From Cytobacillus praedii (lineage in GTDB: Bacteria > Bacillota > Bacilli > Bacillales > Cytobacillaceae): a DNA stretch of 64,000 nucleotides. Position numbers and translations under genes: made by a program. The stretch is from the NCBI RefSeq assembly GCF_001439605.1, contig NZ_LMBX01000010.1:1-64000 (forward strand), read 5' to 3'. Under the pieces are notes generated by a model. That model searched no databases, was not told the origin of the DNA, and saw only the letters and a list, made by a program, of their open reading frames with translations. Positions 45,168-54,505 of the stretch are shown piece after piece (within the stretch, counting starts at the first letter, position 1; every line of letters begins with the position of its first letter).

Positions 45168-46016
45168 TTGACAAAAATCGCATGGGTTATAGATAGTACA
45201 GCATTTATTGATGAGGAATTACTCAACCACCCTCATGTATATCCCATTCCAATTACGATTTTACTGGATGAAAAGGAGTATACAGAAGGGATAGATATTA
45301 CACCAGCTGAGCTCTATCAGAAATTGAAAAAGTTAAAAACTCCCCCCAAAACATCACAGCCCTCAATTGGGGCCTTTCAGGAATTATTTGAGCGTTTGAA
45401 AGATAAATACGAAATTGTTATCGCCGTGTTGCTCTCAAGTAAATTAAGCGGAACAGTTTCTTCAAGCGAGCAGGCTGCACAGCTGGTTGATATCCCTGTT
45501 TTAACGGTTGATTCGAAAATATTAACCTACCCGCTGACCAGAACTTTGAAAAGAGGAATGGAACTGGCAGACTCAGGATTTGAACCAGATGAGATCAAAC
45601 GGAAGTTAGAAGTATTAAGCAATACTAGTGAAACATATGTATTGATAGGAAGCTTAGAACAGCTGCATAGAAGCGGAAGAATGTCAGGGGTTCAATTTTT
45701 CCTTGGAAGTATGCTTAATGTAAAGCCGATAATCTCCATCGAAGATGGTGCTTTGCATGTGAAAGAAAAAGCTAGAAGTGAACGAAAGGCGAAGGATAAA
45801 ATTATACAGCTTCTTAGAACTGCGCATGAAAAAAAGCCCTTGAAAGAAGCCTCGATTTTATATGGACTGCATGAGGAGGAAGCGCTGAAATGGAAAGAAG
45901 AACTCGTTCAGGAATTTCCTGAGATCGAATTTGGTCATTATCCACTTGGTGCAGCAATCGGCGTACATGCTGGAGAGAATACATTGGGGATCAATTGGTT
46001 TAATGGGTTGGATTAA
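45168..46016 (+). CDS. DegV family fatty-acid-binding protein
   Basis: The 282-residue protein belongs to the DegV (FakB) family: WVIDSTAFI near the start, TSQPSIGAFQELF around 62-74, LSSKLSGTVSSSEQA near 89-103 and GSLEQLHRSGRMSG near 162-175. Such proteins bind a fatty acid and present it to FakA kinase. It starts at TTG with AAAAGGGG upstream. No fakA lies nearby, so the partner is elsewhere. A hairpin-rich region follows. Confidence 0.87.
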   Translation: MTKIAWVIDSTAFIDEELLNHPHVYPIPITILLDEKEYTEGIDITPAELYQKLKKLKTPPKTSQPSIGAFQELFERLKDKYEIVIAVLLSSKLSGTVSSSEQAAQLVDIPVLTVDSKILTYPLTRTLKRGMELADSGFEPDEIKRKLEVLSNTSETYVLIGSLEQLHRSGRMSGVQFFLGSMLNVKPIISIEDGALHVKEKARSERKAKDKIIQLLRTAHEKKPLKEASILYGLHEEEALKWKEELVQEFPEIEFGHYPLGAAIGVHAGENTLGINWFNGLD

Positions 46017-46041
46017 TGTTATAAATAGTAGAGGATAAAAA

Positions 46042-46087
46042 TATACGCCCCCTGACTTCCTGCACGATGGAAGTCAGGGGGCGTATA
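46042..46087. repeat. Perfect 19-base inverted repeat
   Basis: The arms TATACGCCCCCTGACTTCC (46042-46060) and its exact complement (46069-46087) enclose an eight-base loop. The stem is GC-rich, unusual for this region, and no T-run follows closely (ACGTGTTTTC). It may be a terminator for the DegV gene without a classical U-tract, or a protein or RNA recognition element. A weak second hairpin, AAGTGC/GCACTT at 46204-46222 with some T residues, lies further on. The stretch 46017-46298 holds no gene. Confidence 0.85.
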
Positions 46088-46298
46088 CGTGTTTTCTGAC
46101 CTATCCTTACCAATTAATGTATAAGTGGTTTTTTAAAAAAAGTATATCACCCACATTTTCAATAAATAGAAATAATACGGTTTTTACTGTTATTTTAAAA
46201 TTAAAGTGCTGATAAGGCACTTTTCCTTTACTTATTTTTCTTACAGTCCTTCTCTTCATGGTAAAATAAATCTGGAACGAAAAAGGATGGTGCTCTGA

Positions 46299-46946
46299 AT
46301 GAAAGAGGATATGATTGTAAGAACGGAAAGCTTTGTGAAAGAAGTGCTAGGTGAAGACAGTACCGGACATGATTGGTATCACATTGAACGCGTAAGAAAA
46401 AATGCTTTATATATAGCGGAAAAAGAAAACAAGGGAGACCGATTTATTATTGAAATGGCTGCGCTGCTGCATGATATCCCTGATGAGAAGCTGAACGAAT
46501 CGAAAGAAGATGGGGAAAAGAAACTAACGGATTTCCTTGAATTACTAGCACTTGAAAAAGAAGCGTGCGAGAAAATTATTGAAATCATTCAATCCATCTC
46601 TTTTAAAGGTGGAAGAAAAACAGAGTTAATAAGTGTGGAAGCTGAAATTGTTCAGGATGCAGACAGATTGGATGCAATTGGAGCCATTGGAATAGGCCGG
46701 ACATTCGCGTACGGTGGAAAAAAAGGGCATCTTCTTTACGATCCAGCAATTAAGGTTAGAGAAGAAATGTCAGAGAAGGAATACCGCACTGGAAAGTCAT
46801 CAACGATCCATCATTTTTATGAGAAGCTTTTAAAACTGAAGGATCTGCTTAATACGGATACAGCACGAGAGTTGGCTTCGAAGCGACATCAATTTATGGA
46901 GCAATTCCTTGAGCAATTTTACAGTGAATGGAATGGTCAGATATGA
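46299..46946 (+). CDS. ypgQ: HD-domain phosphohydrolase
   Basis: The 215-residue protein is an HD-type metal-dependent phosphohydrolase with His in GHDWYHIERV (about 24-33), the HD pair in ALLHDIPDE (about 52-60) and QDADRLDAIGAIGIGR (about 119-134). The B. subtilis homologue YpgQ hydrolyses nucleoside triphosphates such as dITP to monophosphates. Its stop overlaps the next start (ATGA), coupling it to the ABC-F gene. AAGGATGG precedes the ATG. Confidence 0.88.
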   Translation: MKEDMIVRTESFVKEVLGEDSTGHDWYHIERVRKNALYIAEKENKGDRFIIEMAALLHDIPDEKLNESKEDGEKKLTDFLELLALEKEACEKIIEIIQSISFKGGRKTELISVEAEIVQDADRLDAIGAIGIGRTFAYGGKKGHLLYDPAIKVREEMSEKEYRTGKSSTIHHFYEKLLKLKDLLNTDTARELASKRHQFMEQFLEQFYSEWNGQI

Positions 46947-48823
46947 AAATGCTTTCAGTAGAACATGTAACAAAAACATATGGTGAAAAAGAGCTTTTTA
47001 ACGATATTTCTTTTACGATTTCTGAAAAGGACAGGATAGGACTCATCGGTGTAAATGGAACAGGAAAGTCTTCCTTATTAAAAATAGTTGCAGGCGTGGA
47101 TCTTCCAGACTCTGGTGAAATCAGCTCTCCGAAGGATTATACGATTTCCTATTCAGCCCAGCAGCCGGATTTAAATCCTGAACTTTCTGTACTGGCACAG
47201 GTGTTTGCTGGTGATGCACCAGTACTTGTCTTGCTTCGAGAATATGAAGAGACGCTTCTGGAGTTGAATAAGACTCCTGATAATCAAGTGATTCAAGAGA
47301 AGCTTTTCGAGCAGCAGAAGAAAATGGATGCCTTGAACGCTTGGGATGCTAGTACGAATGCAAAATCGATTTTAACGAAGCTTGGTATTGAAAGTTTTGA
47401 TAAAAAAATCGGAGAGCTTTCCGGCGGACAAAAGAAAAGGGTTGCCCTCGCCCAAACACTTATTCAATCACCTGATTTGCTGATTCTTGATGAGCCGACA
47501 AACCATCTTGATTATGAGTCGGTTAAATGGCTTGAAGAATACTTAGGACGGTATCAAGGCGCTCTCTTACTCGTTACCCATGACCGCTATTTCCTTGACC
47601 GAGTAACTAATCGAATGTTTGAACTGGATGGCGGAAACTTGTATAGCTATAAGGGAAACTACGGTGCCTTCCTTGAAGCGAAAGCGATTCGTGAAGAAAA
47701 CGAAGCTGCCACGATCGAAAAAAGAAAAAATCTTTATCGGAGAGAGCTAGAATGGATTCGCAGAGGTGCAAAAGCGAGAACGACAAAACAAAAAGCACGA
47801 ATCCAGCGCTTTGATCAATTAGATGATCAGCTTGCATCTGTGAAACAATCAGAAAAGCTGGATATGTCTTTAAACGGCAGCCGGCTTGGGAAACAAGTAT
47901 TTGAACTAAAGGATGCATCTAAGAAATATTTAGAGCAGATCATTATAAATTCTTTCGATCTTCTTGTGAAGCCTGGAGATCGGATTGGTATTATCGGAAA
48001 GAATGGGACAGGAAAATCGACACTCCTTAATATTCTTGCCGGAAAGATTCCATTAGATTCTGGCGAACGAATCATTGGGCAGACCGTGAAAATCGCCTAT
48101 TATACACAAGAAAGCGAAGATATGGACGAGAATAAGCGGATGATTGAGTATTTAAAGGAAACAGCGCAGGTTGTAGAAACCTCTGACGGGAAAACGATTT
48201 CCGCAGCACAAATGCTTGAACGCTTTCTTTTTCCATCCTTTACGCATGGAACTCCGATCCGCAAGCTTTCCGGCGGAGAGAAGCGCCGCCTGTATTTATT
48301 GAAAATCTTAATGACAGAACCAAACGTCCTCCTGCTTGATGAACCGACAAATAACTTGGATACGCAAACATTAACAGTGCTTGAGGATTATCTTGAGGAA
48401 TTTGCTGGAGTAGTTATTACTGTATCCCATGATCGCTATTTTTTAGATAAAGTGGCTGATCAGCTTCTTGTCTTGCAAGGACAGGGACGGATTGACTCTT
48501 TCTTTGGCAATTACAGTGAATATCTTGAAAAAGAAAATGAAAAACCAGTTGTGGCAGTAAAGAATACGGCTCCCGTACACAAAGAACAGGAGAAAACTAA
48601 AAAGAAAAAGCTAAGCTACAACGAACAGCGAGAATGGGAAGGAATCGAAGATAACATTGCAAATACTGAAGCTCGATTGGAGAAAATTGCTGTAGAAATG
48701 AACAATACTGGCAGTGACTTTGAAAAAGCGAGAGCATTATTGGAAGAAGAAGCTGCGCTAAATGAAAAATTAGAACAGTTAATTGAAAGATGGAGCTATC
48801 TTTCAGAGATAGCAGAACAATGA
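46943..48823 (+). CDS. yfmR: ABC-F family ATPase (YfmR/Uup-type)
   Basis: The 626-residue protein has two ABC ATPase domains without membrane helices: Walker A GVNGTGKSS (about 36-44) and GKNGTGKST (about 353), LSGGQKKR and LSGGEKRR signatures, Walker B LLILDEP and LLLLDEP, and a long linker rich in Arg/Lys. A C-terminal coiled coil (about 540-626) is typical of the Uup/YfmR branch. Such proteins bind ribosomes and help stalled translation. The start at MKMLSV overlaps the ypgQ stop; the longer frame is dropped. Which B. subtilis paralogue is the nearest cannot be fully settled from memory. Confidence 0.85.
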   Translation: MKMLSVEHVTKTYGEKELFNDISFTISEKDRIGLIGVNGTGKSSLLKIVAGVDLPDSGEISSPKDYTISYSAQQPDLNPELSVLAQVFAGDAPVLVLLREYEETLLELNKTPDNQVIQEKLFEQQKKMDALNAWDASTNAKSILTKLGIESFDKKIGELSGGQKKRVALAQTLIQSPDLLILDEPTNHLDYESVKWLEEYLGRYQGALLLVTHDRYFLDRVTNRMFELDGGNLYSYKGNYGAFLEAKAIREENEAATIEKRKNLYRRELEWIRRGAKARTTKQKARIQRFDQLDDQLASVKQSEKLDMSLNGSRLGKQVFELKDASKKYLEQIIINSFDLLVKPGDRIGIIGKNGTGKSTLLNILAGKIPLDSGERIIGQTVKIAYYTQESEDMDENKRMIEYLKETAQVVETSDGKTISAAQMLERFLFPSFTHGTPIRKLSGGEKRRLYLLKILMTEPNVLLLDEPTNNLDTQTLTVLEDYLEEFAGVVITVSHDRYFLDKVADQLLVLQGQGRIDSFFGNYSEYLEKENEKPVVAVKNTAPVHKEQEKTKKKKLSYNEQREWEGIEDNIANTEARLEKIAVEMNNTGSDFEKARALLEEEAALNEKLEQLIERWSYLSEIAEQ

Positions 48824-48831
48824 ATAGTATA

Positions 48832-48862
48832 GTAGCCTGTCCTTGACGGACAGGCTATTTTT
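48832..48862 (+). terminator. Terminator after the ABC-F gene
   Basis: A ten-base perfect stem TAGCCTGTCC/GGACAGGCTA is followed by TTTTTG. Confidence 0.9.
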
Positions 48863-48953
48863 GTACTTGAGACTCATCTTATGATTCGTAACTGCTATTA
48901 TGTTAAAATGATTTTAGTTATTACAGTGACAATATTGCAAAGGGTGAAAAACT

Positions 48954-50081
48954 GTGAAAATAAATGCAATTGAGCCAACTCCAAGTCCGAATACAATGAA
49001 GGTTATTTTGAATGAAGAGCTGCCAATGGGAAAAAGCAATAATTATAAAAAAGATAATCGAGAAGGTGCACCTAAAGTGATTCAAGATATTCTTGAAATT
49101 GAAGGCGTGAAGGGTGTTTACCATGTTGCTGATTTTTTAGCAGTAGAAAGAAATGCAAAATATGATTGGAAAGATCTTCTGCCGCAGGTAAGAAATGCTT
49201 TTGGCGAAGATGCGGAGACAGATAATGAAAACCACTCCGCGATGAATGAACATTTTGGTGAAATCAAAGCGGTTGTCCAAAAGTATAAAGACATTCCGAT
49301 GCAAGTAAAGCTGACTGATGGGACAGAGGAACGGCGCTTCGGATTGCCTGAAGCGTTTATGAAGGCATTGGCAGCAGCACAGCTTGAAGGAGATAATGTT
49401 GTTTTAGTTCGAAAATGGGTTGAGGTCGGCGTTCGTTATGGCGACTTCGAACAGATTGGTCATGATGTAGTTGAAGAATTAATTGCAGCTTATCCCGAGA
49501 GCAGATTACAACTGCTTGTCGATCAGGCAATCAATCCGGATAATGTGCAGGAGAAACAAAACAGGCAGCTGCTGAAACTTACATTAAAAGACTTAGATCA
49601 TCCGGATTGGCGAGATCGCTATCAAAAACTTGAACAAATGGATGATCCAGAGCTTGAAGATTTACCTGTATTAGAAAAAGCATTACAAGATGAAAAAGCC
49701 TCAATTAGAAGGCTGGCAACAGTTTACCTAGGTATGATTGAAGACCAAAAAGTTCTGCCGTTGCTCTATAAAGCTTTGAAGGATAAAACGGTCACGGTGA
49801 GAAGAACAGCAGGTGACTGCCTATCTGATCTCGGTTTTAAAGATGCGATGCCAGCTATGATGGAGGCACTAAAGGATACGAGCAAGCTTGTTCGCTGGCG
49901 TGCGGCGATGTTCCTATATGAGGCAGGAGATGAAGCAGCCATTCCTGCATTAAAATCAGCTGAAAATGATCCTGAATTTGAAGTCAGTATGCAAATTAAA
50001 CTTGCGATTGAAAGAATTGAGCAGGGGGAAGAAGCTAAAGGCTCTGTTTGGAAGCAAATGACGGAATCAAGAAAGAAATAA
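48954..50081 (+). CDS. ypgR: YpgR/CvfC-like protein with Nfu-type N-terminal domain and HEAT repeats
   Basis: The 375-residue protein starts at GTG with AAAGGGTG upstream. An N-terminal domain (about 1-85), with EPTPSPNTMKV and GVKGVYHVADFLAVER, resembles the Nfu/NifU N-terminal scaffold. After about 210, repeated two-helix units (for example AVRRTAGDCLSDLG and LVRWRAAMFLYEAGD) are HEAT-like. B. subtilis YpgR and staphylococcal CvfC have this form; CvfC influences virulence gene expression. It precedes ilvD, as in B. subtilis. Confidence 0.87.
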   Translation: MKINAIEPTPSPNTMKVILNEELPMGKSNNYKKDNREGAPKVIQDILEIEGVKGVYHVADFLAVERNAKYDWKDLLPQVRNAFGEDAETDNENHSAMNEHFGEIKAVVQKYKDIPMQVKLTDGTEERRFGLPEAFMKALAAAQLEGDNVVLVRKWVEVGVRYGDFEQIGHDVVEELIAAYPESRLQLLVDQAINPDNVQEKQNRQLLKLTLKDLDHPDWRDRYQKLEQMDDPELEDLPVLEKALQDEKASIRRLATVYLGMIEDQKVLPLLYKALKDKTVTVRRTAGDCLSDLGFKDAMPAMMEALKDTSKLVRWRAAMFLYEAGDEAAIPALKSAENDPEFEVSMQIKLAIERIEQGEEAKGSVWKQMTESRKK

Positions 50082-50174
50082 TAAGAAAAATCAGAAGTAT
50101 TTGCGAACAACCAAATAATATTTGCTAAATCAGAATTTTTAATGCATAAGACAAGATATTCTTACAATTCTATC

Positions 50175-50213
50175 AAGACGCCATCGCTCTTTGCAGCATG
50201 GCGTCTTTCCTTT
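50175..50213 (+). terminator. Terminator of ypgR
   Basis: AAGACGCCAT pairs with ATGGCGTCTT around a 13-base loop, followed by TCCTTTG, a weak T-run. Confidence 0.75.
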
Positions 50214-50302
50214 GATAGAATAAAATTAATTTTGTGAAAATTGTTGCAATTATATTAAAAAAGGTCTATATTGGAAAGAAATTATTTTGGGGGGATTCAT
50301 CG

Positions 50303-52015
50303 ATGTCAAAGGATCTAAGAATTCGCAGTCATGTAATTAGTGATGATGAAAGAAGGGCACCTAACCGGGCAATGCTCCGTGCGGTAGGATTTACTGATGA
50401 GGATTTTAAAAAGCCAATGATCGGGATTGCGAGCACTTGGAGTGAGGTTACACCATGTAATATACATATTGATGAACTAGCTGTTCAAGCAAAGAAAGGG
50501 GCAAGAGAAGCTGGGGGTGCACCGCTTATTTTTAATACTATTACTGTTTCTGATGGAATCTCCATGGGGACAGAAGGAATGAGGTATTCGCTGCCGAGCC
50601 GTGATTTAATTGCTGATTCTATTGAAACAGTTGTAGGCGGTGAATCTTTAGATGGATTTGTGGCAATCGGCGGCTGTGACAAAAACATGCCAGGCTGTAT
50701 GATGGCAATCGCCAGGATGAATTTGCCTTCAATCTTCGTCTATGGCGGGACAATTAAACCAGGAAAGCTGCATGACAAAGACATTGATATCGTTTCTGTC
50801 TTTGAAGGAGTAGGACAATTCAATGGGGGGGCTATCGATAAGGATGAGTTAACAAAAATAGAATGCCATGCTTGTCCAGGATCGGGCTCCTGTGGTGGAA
50901 TGTATACTGCAAATACAATGGCAAGTGCGATTGAAGCACTAGGACTAAGCTTGCCAGGAAGCTCTTCAAATCCAGCAGAAACAGCTGAAAAGCGCAATGA
51001 TTGTGTAGAAGCTGGAAAAGCAGTTTATAAACTGCTAGAAAAAGATATTCGCCCTCGTGATATTTTAACGAAAAAGGCTTTTGAAAATGCAATAACTGTT
51101 GTGATGGCACTTGGCGGTTCAACTAATGCAATCTTGCATTTAATGGCGATCGCACATGCCGCAGAAGTTGATTTGTCGCTGGATGATTTCAATCGATTGC
51201 AGAAAACCGTTCCTCATATTGCTGACCTAAAGCCGAGCGGCAAATATGTGATGCAGGATCTCTTCGAAGTTGGCGGAGTACAAGCAGTAATGAAGCTGCT
51301 TTTAAAAGAAGGTTTCCTTCATGGGGATTGTTTGACAGTTACAGGAAAAACTTTAGCAGAAAATCTTGCAGAAGCTGGAGACCTAAAGGAAGGACAGAAG
51401 GTTATTTATCCGATTCATCAGCCGTTAAGAGAAAATGGTCCGCTAGTTGTGCTAAAGGGAAATCTTGCACCATCTGGGGCAGTTGCTAAAGTATCTGGAT
51501 TAAAGGTCACACGTATGACTGGACCTGCAAAAGTATTTAATGATGAAGAGTCAGCTACAGTTGCGGTTATGAATGGTGACATTCAAGCTGGAGATGTACT
51601 TGTGATTCGCTATGAAGGGCCAAAGGGCGGACCGGGCATGCCTGAAATGCTATCGATTTCCGGTATTCTAGTAGGGAAGGGCTTAGGAGAAAGTGTGGCG
51701 TTATTAACTGATGGCCGTTTCTCAGGCGGTTCGCACGGTTTCGTTATCGGCCACATTGCGCCAGAGGCACAAATAGGCGGTCCAATAGCATTAATCGAAA
51801 ACGGTGATTTGATTACGATAAATAGCGAAACTCAGGAACTGTCTGTTGATTTATCGTCTGAAGAACTTTCTAGAAGAAAGGAAAATTGGACTGCCCCTCC
51901 CTTACTTTCTAGAGGAACATTGGCTAAATACGCAAGACTTGTCTCCTGTGCATCTAGGGGTGCGGTGACAGATTACTTTGAAGATGCAGAAGAGAAAGTG
52001 AAACAAAAAGTTTAA
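50303..52015 (+). CDS. ilvD: Dihydroxy-acid dehydratase
   Basis: The 570-residue enzyme makes the 2-oxo acid precursors of valine, isoleucine and leucine. Cluster cysteines are in CDKNMPGC (about 122-129) and in [14 protein letters not shown] (about 190-203). The C-terminal region shows [13 protein letters not shown]. The start is the ATG of MSKDLR with GGGGGATTC upstream; the longer frame adds 23 residues and lacks a site. It is separated from the other ilv genes, as in B. subtilis where it is at the same locus. No T-box was seen. Confidence 0.95.
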   Translation: MSKDLRIRSHVISDDERRAPNRAMLRAVGFTDEDFKKPMIGIASTWSEVTPCNIHIDELAVQAKKGAREAGGAPLIFNTITVSDGISMGTEGMRYSLPSRDLIADSIETVVGGESLDGFVAIGGCDKNMPGCMMAIARMNLPSIFVYGGTIKPGKLHDKDIDIVSVFEGVGQFNGGAIDKDELTKIECHACPGSGSCGGMYTANTMASAIEALGLSLPGSSSNPAETAEKRNDCVEAGKAVYKLLEKDIRPRDILTKKAFENAITVVMALGGSTNAILHLMAIAHAAEVDLSLDDFNRLQKTVPHIADLKPSGKYVMQDLFEVGGVQAVMKLLLKEGFLHGDCLTVTGKTLAENLAEAGDLKEGQKVIYPIHQPLRENGPLVVLKGNLAPSGAVAKVSGLKVTRMTGPAKVFNDEESATVAVMNGDIQAGDVLVIRYEGPKGGPGMPEMLSISGILVGKGLGESVALLTDGRFSGGSHGFVIGHIAPEAQIGGPIALIENGDLITINSETQELSVDLSSEELSRRKENWTAPPLLSRGTLAKYARLVSCASRGAVTDYFEDAEEKVKQKV

Positions 52016-52090
52016 TTGATTCCTTTTGCAAAATAGCCATAGATTATAGTATGCTTACAATACAAATGTTGTAATGGAGGCTGATTGAAC

Positions 52091-52525
52091 ATGTCTATGG
52101 CATATGAGGAATATATGAAGCAAATGGTTCAACCGATGAGACAAGAGCTTGTGAATGCAGGATTTAATGAATTACTAACTGCTAACGAGGTAGAAGAATT
52201 TATGGGGAAGGCCGACGGGACGACGCTTGTCGTTGTTAACTCTGTCTGCGGCTGTGCAGCAGGACTCGCTCGTCCAGCAGCAACGCAAGCTGTTTTAAGA
52301 ACAGAAAAGAAACCAGATCATTTAGTTACTGTATTTGCAGGGCAAGATAAAGAAGCAACTGCGAAAATGCGGGAGTATTTTGCTGGATATGAGCCATCTT
52401 CTCCGTCTATGGCTTTACTAAAAGGGAAAGAAGTTGTCCACTTTATTCATCGTCATGATATTGAAGATCATTCGATGGAAGCAATTATGGAAAACCTGCT
52501 TGCTGCAATTGAGACGAATAATTAA
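52091..52525 (+). CDS. brxA: Bacilliredoxin
   Basis: The 144-residue thioredoxin-fold protein carries the CGC motif in VVVNSVCGCAAG near 52-63, the hallmark of YphP/YqiW bacilliredoxins, which remove bacillithiol from oxidised proteins. MSMAYEEYMKQ at the start matches B. subtilis BrxA, which has the same length. The start is the ATG with GGAGG ten bases upstream; a TTG two codons earlier is possible but less likely. Neighbourhood with ilvD matches B. subtilis. Confidence 0.93.
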   Translation: MSMAYEEYMKQMVQPMRQELVNAGFNELLTANEVEEFMGKADGTTLVVVNSVCGCAAGLARPAATQAVLRTEKKPDHLVTVFAGQDKEATAKMREYFAGYEPSSPSMALLKGKEVVHFIHRHDIEDHSMEAIMENLLAAIETNN

Positions 52526-52534
52526 TGTAAAAAA

Positions 52535-52569
52535 CAAAAGGATGTCTACTGACGTCCTTTTGCTTTTTC
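52535..52569 (+). terminator. Terminator of brxA
   Basis: CAAAAGGA pairs with TCCTTTTG (with one interior mismatch) and is followed by CTTTTTC. Confidence 0.78.
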
Positions 52570-52601
52570 GTAAACTAAAATGAAAAGGTGACTTCTTTTA
52601 T

Positions 52602-53375
52602 ATGATTATTACGACTGCAGGCAGAACAAATGAAGAAATGACTCGGCAAGCCATCAAAGTTGCAAATGACTTAAATAGCCGTTTTATTGAACGGAAAAAA
52701 CGATCTGTTCAATTAATTCAGCAAATTGAAATGGAGGATTGCATAGTTGTAGGCAAAGAAAGGCTAGAACTCTATCCAAAGGATGAAACGGAGCCATTCT
52801 TTTTCCATCCTAATTCTGCCATGTTTCGAGTGAAGCGACTAATGAAGGGAGAGAAAGATCCTTTTGTGGACGCAGCAAACCTTCAGGCAGGAAAAAGACT
52901 TCTTGATTGCACATTAGGGCTTGCCTCGGACAGCATCGTTGCGAGTTTTATTGTTGGAAAAGAAGGGAAAGTGACCGGCATTGAAGGAAATCCGTATTTA
53001 GGCTACATTGTGAAAAACGGGCTGCAATCATGGGTTTCCGGGAACCCGGACATGGATCAGGCGATGAAAAGTATACAGGTAATAAACGATTTATCCTTGT
53101 CATTTCTAAAAAGTGTGCCTGATCAATCCTATGACTGTGTGTACTTTGATCCAATGTTTGAGGAGCATATTCTTGAATCTGATGGCATTAAAGCATTAAG
53201 CCGTTTTGCTATTTACGAGGAAATGACTGGGCTGGTGATTGAGGAAGCTAAGAGAGTAGCGAAGGAATGTGTTGTTCTAAAGGATCATTTTCGAAGTCCT
53301 CGGTTTGAAAGATATAACTTTCATGTACAAAAGAGGAAAACAGCAAAATTTCATTTTGGAATCATCGAAAAATAA
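52602..53375 (+). CDS. Class I SAM-dependent methyltransferase (RsmJ/YpiP-like)
   Basis: The 257-residue protein resembles the RsmJ-type methyltransferases that modify 16S rRNA. Motif I is LLDCTLGLASDSIVA (about 106-120), with GIEGNPYL as the adjacent acidic site and FDPMF near 185 as the catalytic loop (DPPF/DPMF type). B. subtilis YpiP is of similar length and is the likely counterpart. GGTGACTTC precedes the ATG. The target base is not known. Confidence 0.82.
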   Translation: MIITTAGRTNEEMTRQAIKVANDLNSRFIERKKRSVQLIQQIEMEDCIVVGKERLELYPKDETEPFFFHPNSAMFRVKRLMKGEKDPFVDAANLQAGKRLLDCTLGLASDSIVASFIVGKEGKVTGIEGNPYLGYIVKNGLQSWVSGNPDMDQAMKSIQVINDLSLSFLKSVPDQSYDCVYFDPMFEEHILESDGIKALSRFAIYEEMTGLVIEEAKRVAKECVVLKDHFRSPRFERYNFHVQKRKTAKFHFGIIEK

Positions 53376-53404
53376 AAACGGAATAGAGAATAGACTCTAT
53401 TCCG
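53372..53404 (-). terminator. Terminator of the 25-residue membrane peptide
   Basis: CGGAATAGAG pairs with CTCTATTCCG. On the minus strand a T-rich tract follows, so it mainly ends the leftward small gene. It may also block readthrough from the methyltransferase gene. Confidence 0.7.
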
Positions 53405-53410
53405 AACCGC

Positions 53411-53488
53411 TTATTCTGCAATAGATAAATAAACAAAGTAACCTAGCAAGATGAAAGAAATAATAACAATAAATACTGTCCAATCCAT
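53411..53488 (-). CDS. 25-residue single-helix membrane peptide
   Basis: The frame encodes MDWTVFIVIISFILLG followed by YFVYLSIAE, one hydrophobic helix with aromatic ends and an acidic tail. GGAGAATG lies a few bases before the ATG, and a terminator is placed directly behind it. It resembles the short membrane peptides common in Bacillus that are often stress or sporulation-controlled. Function unknown. The rest of 53489-53809 has only a small inverted repeat TTCAGAAT/ATTCTGAA at 53515-53542 and AT-rich sequence. Confidence 0.55.
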   Translation of the reverse strand: MDWTVFIVIISFILLGYFVYLSIAE

Positions 53489-53809
53489 ATAAACATTCTC
53501 CTTTCAATGGGCTATTCAGAATATATGGCCATAAATTCTGAACGCATAAGAAAAACTAAGGTATTCACAAAAAATGCTTGGCAAATGCCTAGTCTTTCTA
53601 ATATTCAATTTAGTTATATGGTCTTTTTCCCTTACTATTCCCAAAATATAAGTAACTATTCCTAGCTTTTATTTTTTTTGCGAAAAAATAAAGCCTATTT
53701 TTCCATTTTTCTGAAGAACAAAGTATAATAATAGAATAAGAGTATTTGGTGATTTAAAGATCGATTGATTAGATATAGATAGTTAAAGAATAGAAGGGAG
53801 ACTAAAATC

Positions 53810-54415
53810 ATGCCAAATTGGCTTCGCAAATCGTTCGTCGTCATGGTAACTATCTTAACCTTTGGACTAGTTACCCCTTCACACGCTATATTATATGATA
53901 ATTCTAGTACAGATAAGAACCCGAAAAGGGATATTATTGAACCTACGAATGGGGAAGGCCGTTTAGCTAATACCCAGTCCTCTACTTCCGAAGAAATTGG
54001 GCATATTAATAAAGAAGAATTTATTAGGAAAATGATACATGAGGCTGAAAATCAGTCATATGCTAAGTTCGGACCAAAAATCAAACCTGTAATTGAAAAT
54101 GAATTTTCAGAAGTCGTTCTGCCAAATATCGAAAAAGCTATTCAAAATGTGGCTGAACAGTATCCAGAGGAAGAATTGGCTTTTTTAGCGGTGACTGAAC
54201 GTCCTGGCGGCGGTCAATCTGAGAAAATTTTTCATATCAAAAATGAAGCAACAAATGAAGACATTATTCGTTTTCATGTTAGAAGGGATCAGCCGCCTCA
54301 GCAGGGCTATTGGTTTAATTTTCATTACCATACTTACCATGATCAATTTCAGTCACACCATGAGCTGGGAACAATTTTTTGGGATAAAAACACCCCGCCA
54401 AAATGGATGAGTTAA
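53810..54415 (+). CDS. ypjP: YpjP family secreted protein
   Basis: The 201-residue protein has a signal peptide (MPNWLRKSFVVMV through SHA, about 1-27) and is probably exported or anchored outside. The C-terminal region contains HYHTYHDQFQSHHELG, a histidine-rich stretch that could bind metal. B. subtilis YpjP is of the same length and has the same layout. GAAGGGAGACT precedes the ATG. Function unknown. A TATAAT-like hexamer at about 53725 may be its -10. Confidence 0.85.
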   Translation: MPNWLRKSFVVMVTILTFGLVTPSHAILYDNSSTDKNPKRDIIEPTNGEGRLANTQSSTSEEIGHINKEEFIRKMIHEAENQSYAKFGPKIKPVIENEFSEVVLPNIEKAIQNVAEQYPEEELAFLAVTERPGGGQSEKIFHIKNEATNEDIIRFHVRRDQPPQQGYWFNFHYHTYHDQFQSHHELGTIFWDKNTPPKWMS

Positions 54416-54445
54416 ATTTTGGCAAGGGATTTTTATAATTTTTTT

Positions 54446-54471
54446 TGAAACCTTTTTGAAAACCTATCGTA
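54446..54471 (+). promoter_or_regulatory. Sigma-W-like promoter of the Ter gene cluster
   Basis: TGAAAC (54446-54451) and CGTA (54468-54471) are separated by exactly 16 bases, the consensus spacing of the extracytoplasmic sigma factor W. In B. subtilis the homologous yce operon is controlled by sigma-W and other stress factors. The terD start lies 35 bases downstream. Confidence 0.75.
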
Positions 54472-54505
54472 TTAAAAAGTATTCTATTAAATGGAGGTAA
54501 AAAAA

